Assembly: GCA_964472605.1 (NCBI GenBank)
Contig: CAYYLG010000008.1
Coordinates: forward strand, 1 to 24,129
Direction of reading: 5' to 3'
DNA length: 24,129 bases
Source: JANNXY01 sp964472605
GTDB lineage: Bacteria; Patescibacteriota; Minisyncoccia; Phycocordibacterales; CAIZIN01
In this document: piece by piece, positions 20,131-24,129 of the stretch
Layout: every line of letters starts with the position of its first letter
How positions within the stretch are numbered: the first letter of the stretch is position 1
The notes under the pieces: model-generated
Told to the model about the DNA's origin: nothing
What the model saw: the letters and a program-made list of their open reading frames with translations, nothing else
Database searches by the model: none
Program-made: the position numbers and the translations under genes

Positions 20131-20931
20131 TTATTTCCTTTGACTCGATCTATTCCTGTAATCAAACATTGATTTAACTGCCTCCAGAGCGTAGCCGATA
20201 TTTTGTATAGTTTTTGCAAAATCCTGAGGTGATTTTAATTCATGTTTTACACCACCAAGAACATACGAGCCGTCAACCAATCCATCTTCAATTATTGTTC
20301 TTAACTTATTGAAATGTAAGCTCAATCCATTTTTAAAAGTTGAATCTGCCTTATCATAAAAAAGACTCCAATCAGACTGATAGAACTCTCTACCTCTTGA
20401 TAAAAGATCATCTCTTTTAGAGACAAATTCAGGATTATCTATGTCCGGCTTACTTAATTTTACATAGGAATCAAAAGCTTTTGCATCTTCATTATATTGA
20501 CCAAAAGCAGTAATCATTTTTTCTACTGGATTTTCAGAATTTTCTATAGATGCAGTAGGTGCTGAACTGACTATGGTTGGTTCTGCCGAAACAGTAGCCG
20601 GTTTTTCAACAGCAACAGGTATTTGCTCCCTGGCTTTTTCTTGTTCTTTTCTAAGTGCAACAATGCTGGCTGAATCACTTGTGTCCTGTATTCCTAGTGC
20701 CTCTCTGGCTTTTTGAAGGTCTTTACTCTCTTTTTCTATCTTGCCTCCAATTTCTTCAGATACAGCACTCCAATCAACATCCATTGTTGCTTCGATTTTT
20801 GCCGGATCGCTACTTTTAGAGTTATCTGGTGCCTTATCCTGACTACCGTCAATATTTGCCATCTCTTTGTCCCAGTCCACATCCATTGTCATTTCTATTT
20901 TTTGATTCTTATCAGGGGTCCCTTCGTTCAT
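20131..20931 (-). CDS. Unrecognised acidic protein with a duplicated N-terminal motif (operon gene D)
   Basis: Encodes 266 residues. The N-terminal third is acidic and probably disordered, and carries the same ten-residue motif twice: KIEMTMDVDW at 11-20 and KIEATMDVDW at 45-54, nine of ten identical, each followed by a short Glu/Asp helix. A coiled-coil-like helix (about 63-100, QKAREALGIQ, LRKEQEKAREQI) and a Pro/Ala/Ser/Thr linker (about 103-130) come next. The C-terminal half (about 132-260) looks like a compact helical domain (MITAFGQYNEDAKAF, WSLFYDKADSTFKNGL, TIQNIGYALEAVKSMF). No membrane segment. It starts nine bases after gene C, without a Shine-Dalgarno site. Function unknown; the repeated motif suggests a docking peptide for a partner. 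Confidence 0.75.
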   Translation of the reverse strand: MNEGTPDKNQKIEMTMDVDWDKEMANIDGSQDKAPDNSKSSDPAKIEATMDVDWSAVSEEIGGKIEKESKDLQKAREALGIQDTSDSASIVALRKEQEKAREQIPVAVEKPATVSAEPTIVSSAPTASIENSENPVEKMITAFGQYNEDAKAFDSYVKLSKPDIDNPEFVSKRDDLLSRGREFYQSDWSLFYDKADSTFKNGLSLHFNKLRTIIEDGLVDGSYVLGGVKHELKSPQDFAKTIQNIGYALEAVKSMFDYRNRSSQRK

Positions 20932-20940
20932 ATTTTTTTA

Positions 20941-22116
20941 TTAACTAATATTTTTATCTGCCTCTACATCGCTGATTTGATACATTCTGTTGACTGAGAA
21001 ATATTTTACCAACTTATCTGCTATGTATCCAATGAAGGCAAGGAGGAAGACATAGCCCAGGCTTTGCCATGTAAATTCAGGAGGTTGAGACGAAAATAGA
21101 CCAATAAGAGTGGCACCAACTCCCATGGAAGTTACAATCGTCAAATTGCCAACTGATGTTTCGGTGCTTTTTGCCTGAATATCCGAGAATAGAGACAGAG
21201 CTGATCCAACATAATTTTTGGTCATTGCCCAGACATATTTTATGTAATCCAAAGTATCTGAAAGTGTTTCGTATTTGAATTGAAGGACATTTACCAATTT
21301 TTCTAAATCTTTATCTTTTTTAACAATATCTTCCCTGGTAGAGATATAAGTGTCCATTTGATTGATACGAGCCTCAATCAGATTTATCGTCTTGCCATAA
21401 CCCTCAATCTTATCCTTAAGCTCTCCAACTTGTTTACCTTTTATTTTTCCTCTTTCTTTTACTTCTGCAATTTTTTCCCAAATGATGCGGTGAAGATTAA
21501 GATATCGATGAAGCTGAGACTTAAATTCTCTAATAAAAACTTGTTCTTCTATAAATCGTTGAAGTGTTGAAACTGCTTCTCCTTGATTATTAATTATGTA
21601 TATTTGTTTTCCTCTATAAATTTCAAAGCTTGGCTGCTTTACTTCCACATGCCTCTCTTCTTTAAACAGGTTTAGAGTTGAAGAAATGTCTTCTCCCGAT
21701 GCATTATCAAGAAGAATGAAATATGGATAAATTATTTTTATATTAGCAAGTTCCTTTGGCACCGGGGCACCAAGACTAAAAATATAACTTAACCCTGGTG
21801 AGAGTTTCTTTTCATAGTATGATGTAACGTCCTCAATTAGTTCTTCGATACTCTTCTTGCCTTTAATGTTGATAACTATGAGACCGTCCTCAAATATATT
21901 AGTCTCGATACCGTTATTGGCAGAAAAAACAATTTTATCCAAGTCTCCTGATATCCAATCTATATCTTGGATATCAAGTGATTTTTGTAGTTCTTTTAAC
22001 TTATTCTTATCTAGTTGCAATGATGACGATCCGTCTTTACAAAACTCGTAAATTTCAGAGAGGTGAAGTGTTGTTCTTTGAAACCAGCCTCCAATGGATA
22101 CTTGTTCGATTTTCAT
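20941..22116 (-). CDS. Unrecognised membrane protein with CorA-like topology (operon gene C)
   Basis: Encodes 391 residues from the ATG at 22114-22116 (MKIEQVSIGGWFQRTTLHLS), chosen because a TGC-TATAAT box ends seven bases upstream; a reading from 22140 would run through that box. The soluble N-terminal part (1-180) alternates strands and helices. Residues about 182-310 form long helices with coiled-coil character (KGKQVGELKDKIEGYGKTI, ARINQMDTYISTREDIVKK). Two close membrane helices follow (about 323-342 and 350-367), with a short basic tail. This is the layout of CorA-type channels, but the GMN signature between the helices is absent and the loop reads SSQPPEFTW. A true relation to CorA is uncertain. 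Confidence 0.75.
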   Translation of the reverse strand: MKIEQVSIGGWFQRTTLHLSEIYEFCKDGSSSLQLDKNKLKELQKSLDIQDIDWISGDLDKIVFSANNGIETNIFEDGLIVINIKGKKSIEELIEDVTSYYEKKLSPGLSYIFSLGAPVPKELANIKIIYPYFILLDNASGEDISSTLNLFKEERHVEVKQPSFEIYRGKQIYIINNQGEAVSTLQRFIEEQVFIREFKSQLHRYLNLHRIIWEKIAEVKERGKIKGKQVGELKDKIEGYGKTINLIEARINQMDTYISTREDIVKKDKDLEKLVNVLQFKYETLSDTLDYIKYVWAMTKNYVGSALSLFSDIQAKSTETSVGNLTIVTSMGVGATLIGLFSSQPPEFTWQSLGYVFLLAFIGYIADKLVKYFSVNRMYQISDVEADKNIS

Positions 22117-22123
22117 AATGAAT

Positions 22124-22132
22124 ATTATAGCA
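22124..22132 (-). promoter_or_regulatory. Internal extended -10 promoter before operon gene C
   Basis: Minus-strand TGC-TATAAT; the hexamer (22124-22129) ends seven bases before the gene C ATG. It allows genes C and D to be expressed separately from A and B. Confidence 0.6.
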
Positions 22133-22153
22133 AAGGACACCTATAATTACATT

Positions 22154-22852
22154 CTATTCAGAAGTATTCTTTAGTCTTTTGATTTCTTCCTCAATATCGA
22201 GGTTTGGATTTTTACATGCTTCCTCAACTAATTGAGCAATTCTATCTGTATAACTCGTTTTCTTTCCATCAGTTCCTTCAGCATCAATTCCTTTTCTTGG
22301 GGCTTCATATTTTAAATTATGCTCTGCTAGTACCTTTTGAGTAATTTCTACTCCAACATCTACATCAGCCGATTCGTTACCATGAAGAACGATATTGTCA
22401 TAACTAAACAAAGCTCTTGAACCAGTAACAGGGAATTTAACTTGTCCTCTATACCCACCATCACTAAGTCTTTTTACGATCTCGTGACGTATTTCAGGGG
22501 TAAACTCTATGAGAACCTGATCTTTATTAATTGTTAGATAAGCTTTATAAGTTTCTTTCCTCTCTCGTTTTTCATATTTGATTTTATAGTGATCCCAGGT
22601 ACCTGGAACATATTCAACACCTTCTACCGCTCTAACTTTAGATTCGGCATCTTCTTTGAATTGTCTTATAGCTGCTTCATTATTATGAAATATCTCCATT
22701 AATTCTTTATGGTCCCCGAAAGCCGCTACTACTCTTACGCGTCTAAATTCTGGTCTAGCCGTTAACGCATCGTAGGCAGATGTTTGCCCCAATTGTTTTC
22801 CTTGCTTTTTTGCTTTCTCTACTAGCCACAGAGCGAAATCCTCTACACTCAT
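22154..22852 (-). CDS. Unrecognised soluble protein (operon gene B)
   Basis: Encodes 232 residues from the ATG at 22850-22852, which overlaps the stop of gene A as ATGA; a TTG six codons upstream (22870) is less likely. It starts MSVEDFALWLVEKAKKQGKQ. The middle (about 80-165) looks like a mixed alpha/beta domain: YKAYLTINKDQVLIEFTPEI, then HEIVKRLSDGGYRGQVKFPV and YDNIVLHGNESADVDVGVEI. The order 'strand, helix, GYRGQVKFP, DNIVLHG' vaguely recalls HopA1-like domains, but I would not name it on that. The C-terminus is a charged helix. No membrane segment and no obvious catalytic motif. The translational coupling to gene A is clear. Confidence 0.75.
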   Translation of the reverse strand: MSVEDFALWLVEKAKKQGKQLGQTSAYDALTARPEFRRVRVVAAFGDHKELMEIFHNNEAAIRQFKEDAESKVRAVEGVEYVPGTWDHYKIKYEKRERKETYKAYLTINKDQVLIEFTPEIRHEIVKRLSDGGYRGQVKFPVTGSRALFSYDNIVLHGNESADVDVGVEITQKVLAEHNLKYEAPRKGIDAEGTDGKKTSYTDRIAQLVEEACKNPNLDIEEEIKRLKNTSE

Positions 22853-23304
22853 TGATTCAATATCTTCCAATTTTTCAGGAGAAACTTCTTTATTTCAGGT
22901 TGAATATTCAACTCCCTTTGCACTCTAGAGAGCCTAGCTGAATCATCGGCCTGTCTTAGATTTATATTTTCGTCAGTTATTTCTTTTTCAGTTTCTTTGC
23001 GCCTAAGTTCATCCAGAATTCGTTTTTTATTTTCCATTTCAGTTTTGGTTTTTTCTGGATCAACATACACAGGAATTGTCCAGAGCTCCTCTATGATCTC
23101 CGCTGGTAAACCTTCGTATTGTGGAGGTAAACGTAAATTAACAACTTCGCTTTTCTCGGATTGAGAATGGACTTTTTCTTCCACTGCTTGCCTCATACCT
23201 GAAGGAAGTCCATCCAGTATAGAATCGACAGATTCTCCGGATTTTATACGATTAGCATACTCTTCAATTTTTAATTCTCCGGCCGTTTTAACTTCTTTTT
23301 CCAT
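22849..23304 (-). CDS. Unrecognised helical protein heading the four-gene operon (gene A)
   Basis: Encodes 151 charged residues. The N-terminus, KIEEYANRIKSGESVDSILD followed by GLPSGMRQAVEEKV (residues 12-45), is a helix-turn-helix-like pair with the pattern 'I-x-S-G-E-x-x-x-x-I-L-x-G-L-P', which I have the impression recurs in CPR proteins. A Pro-rich middle (LRLPPQYEGLPAEI, WTIPVYVDPEK) follows, then a long Glu/Lys/Arg coiled-coil-like helix (about 83-135). No membrane segment. The start is supported by a TGC-TAATAT box ending six bases upstream. Its stop overlaps the gene B start (ATGA). Confidence 0.75.
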   Translation of the reverse strand: MEKEVKTAGELKIEEYANRIKSGESVDSILDGLPSGMRQAVEEKVHSQSEKSEVVNLRLPPQYEGLPAEIIEELWTIPVYVDPEKTKTEMENKKRILDELRRKETEKEITDENINLRQADDSARLSRVQRELNIQPEIKKFLLKNWKILNQ

Positions 23305-23310
23305 GGTCTA

Positions 23311-23319
23311 ATATTAGCA
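23311..23319 (-). promoter_or_regulatory. Extended -10 promoter of the four-gene operon, leaderless
   Basis: Minus-strand TGC-TAATAT; the hexamer (23311-23316) ends six bases before the gene A ATG at 23304. Confidence 0.6.
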
Positions 23320-23509
23320 GTTATCGGCCTTCATTGAAATCTGATCTATTATTCTAGATACTATGAAAGTTTAATAATCTTATTACTTAAAACTATTCTA
23401 CTCTTCAAGCATCCCAGGAGTTCTCTCTTTTCTAAATATCTACTTCTTCTCTCAAAAAAACTTTATATAATTCTGTATATTAATCTCATTAGATATAAAT
23501 CTATGTAGA

Positions 23510-23518
23510 TGCTATTAT
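23510..23518 (+). promoter_or_regulatory. Extended -10 promoter of ruvX
   Basis: TGC-TATTAT; the hexamer (23513-23518) ends eight bases before the ruvX ATG. Confidence 0.5.
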
Positions 23519-23526
23519 CTTAATTT

Positions 23527-23931
23527 ATGAAATACCTGGGTATAGATTATGGGTCAAAGAGAATTGGGGTTGCTATGTCTGATGATGGAGGGAACATGGC
23601 CTTTCCGAAGGCTGTTATACCAAACAACAGACATTTAATGGTTGAGTTATCAAACTTGATTAAGAATCATAAAATAGAAAAGGTTATTGTTGGTGAGTCA
23701 AAAGATTTTAATATGGAGGATAATCCAATATTTAAAGATGCAAGATTTTTTGCTTCTGAGCTCGCGAGAGAGACTGGTGTGAGTGTCGAATTTGAGCCAG
23801 AATACCTAACTTCACATCAAGCAGGGAGAACAAACTTTGAATTATCCGGAGGAAACGCAATGCTTGATGCTTCAGCTGCGGCAATAATACTCCAAAGCTT
23901 CTTGGACAAAGTCCGCTCGCAAAGTAATTAA
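23527..23931 (+). CDS. ruvX: YqgF/RuvX family nuclease (putative Holliday junction resolvase, pre-16S rRNA processing)
   Basis: Encodes 134 residues, normal for the family. The RNase H fold start MKYLGIDYGSKRIGVAMSDD places the first catalytic Asp at 7. The second strand motif IEKVIVGESKDF carries the conserved Glu, and the C-terminal MLDASAAAIILQSFLD carries the last acid; PEYLTSHQA matches the conserved 'DER.TS.eA' region, here with PEY. Members were named resolvases by similarity; in E. coli the protein matures 16S rRNA 5' ends. Together with RuvABC the window contains two RNase H-fold resolvase candidates. Confidence 0.93.
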   Translation: MKYLGIDYGSKRIGVAMSDDGGNMAFPKAVIPNNRHLMVELSNLIKNHKIEKVIVGESKDFNMEDNPIFKDARFFASELARETGVSVEFEPEYLTSHQAGRTNFELSGGNAMLDASAAAIILQSFLDKVRSQSN

Positions 23932-24041
23932 GTCGAGTACGCAAATTTTTTACTAAAAATTCACTCAGTCCTCGTGCCGTCGCACTGTGGAGCCTCTTTT
24001 AATCACTTTACTCGCTTAGATGTTTGTGTAATATTGTCTCC

Positions 24042-24129
24042 ATGATAAATTATGATGAATTTTCAAAAGTAGAGATGACTGTAGGAAAGATTATCTCTGC
24101 TGTACCTGTAGAGGGAAGTGAGAAACTCC
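24042..24129 (+). CDS. tRNA-binding OB-fold protein, N-terminal fragment (MetG C-terminal/CsaA-like; runs off the window)
   Basis: Only 29 residues are inside: MINYDEFSKVEMTVGKIISA, then VPVEGSEKL. The pattern 'F.kvdmrVG.I..a..vegSekL' is that of the tRNA-binding OB domain found at the C-terminus of methionyl-tRNA synthetase or as a separate protein (CsaA, MetRS beta). A start so close to the motif suggests the free-standing form. A TAATAT box (24029-24034) ends seven bases before the ATG, again a leaderless arrangement. Confidence 0.8.
   Translation, partial: MINYDEFSKVEMTVGKIISAVPVEGSEKL

Noticed and set aside
23974..24004. Terminator after ruvX (GTGC-CGTC-GCAC, later a TTTT)
   Set aside because: The stem is only four pairs and the T run is 15 bases away; too weak to call.

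Overview
The window looks like part of the chromosome of a Candidate Phyla Radiation (Patescibacteria, probably Parcubacteria-like) bacterium, and it carries the replication origin. I infer this from the AT-rich sequence, the almost complete absence of Shine-Dalgarno sites, many starts that look leaderless, compact versions of core proteins (YebC without its middle domain, a MurE-type ligase without its substrate domain), a DUF5652 membrane protein, and many small proteins I do not recognise. No marker gene that would fix the lineage (16S rRNA, for example) is present.

Layout. Positions 1-4100 hold the classic origin block: yidC (cut by the window edge), rnpA and rpmH leftward, then dnaA, dnaN and a DUF721-like gene rightward. 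DnaA-box-like 9-mers lie on both sides of dnaA. Positions 4095-7951 hold a bifunctional class A penicillin-binding protein (leftward) and tyrosyl-tRNA synthetase (rightward). Positions 7984-11108 hold an acidic protein, ruvC, a compact yebC, a protein with an RNA-polymerase-alpha-CTD-like helix-hairpin-helix, and ruvB. The 447-base gap before 11556 contains a strongly structured 161-base RNA candidate. Positions 11556-13903 hold a small HEXXH protein, a GrpB-family protein, a Trp/Glu-rich Cys-tailed protein behind a long structured leader, and a HAD hydrolase. Positions 13952-17489 read leftward as ruvA, a MurE-type ligase and pilB, followed rightward by rpsT. Positions 17854-20080 hold small membrane proteins, tRNA-Arg(GCG) with a mirrored tRNA-like element behind it, tRNA-Ser(UGA), a zinc-ribbon protein and a low-molecular-weight phosphatase. 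Positions 20131-23304 are a four-gene leftward operon of unrecognised proteins, the best candidate for an undescribed system. The window ends with ruvX and the start of a tRNA-binding OB-fold protein.

How it works together. Most genes are housekeeping: origin firing (DnaA, DnaN), Holliday-junction processing (RuvA, RuvB, RuvC, RuvX, all present but scattered), cell wall synthesis (PBP1A, MurE-type), translation (RnpA, L34, S20, TyrRS, tRNAs), membrane insertion (YidC) and a type IV pilus motor (PilB).

The most consistent signal across the window is regulatory. About a dozen genes have a -10 box, often of the extended TGN type, ending 6-8 bases before the start codon. This fits leaderless mRNAs and was used to correct several start codons. 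Against that background, the two long structured non-coding stretches (11205-11365 and 13067-13230) stand out. No IS element, CRISPR array or rRNA gene was seen.
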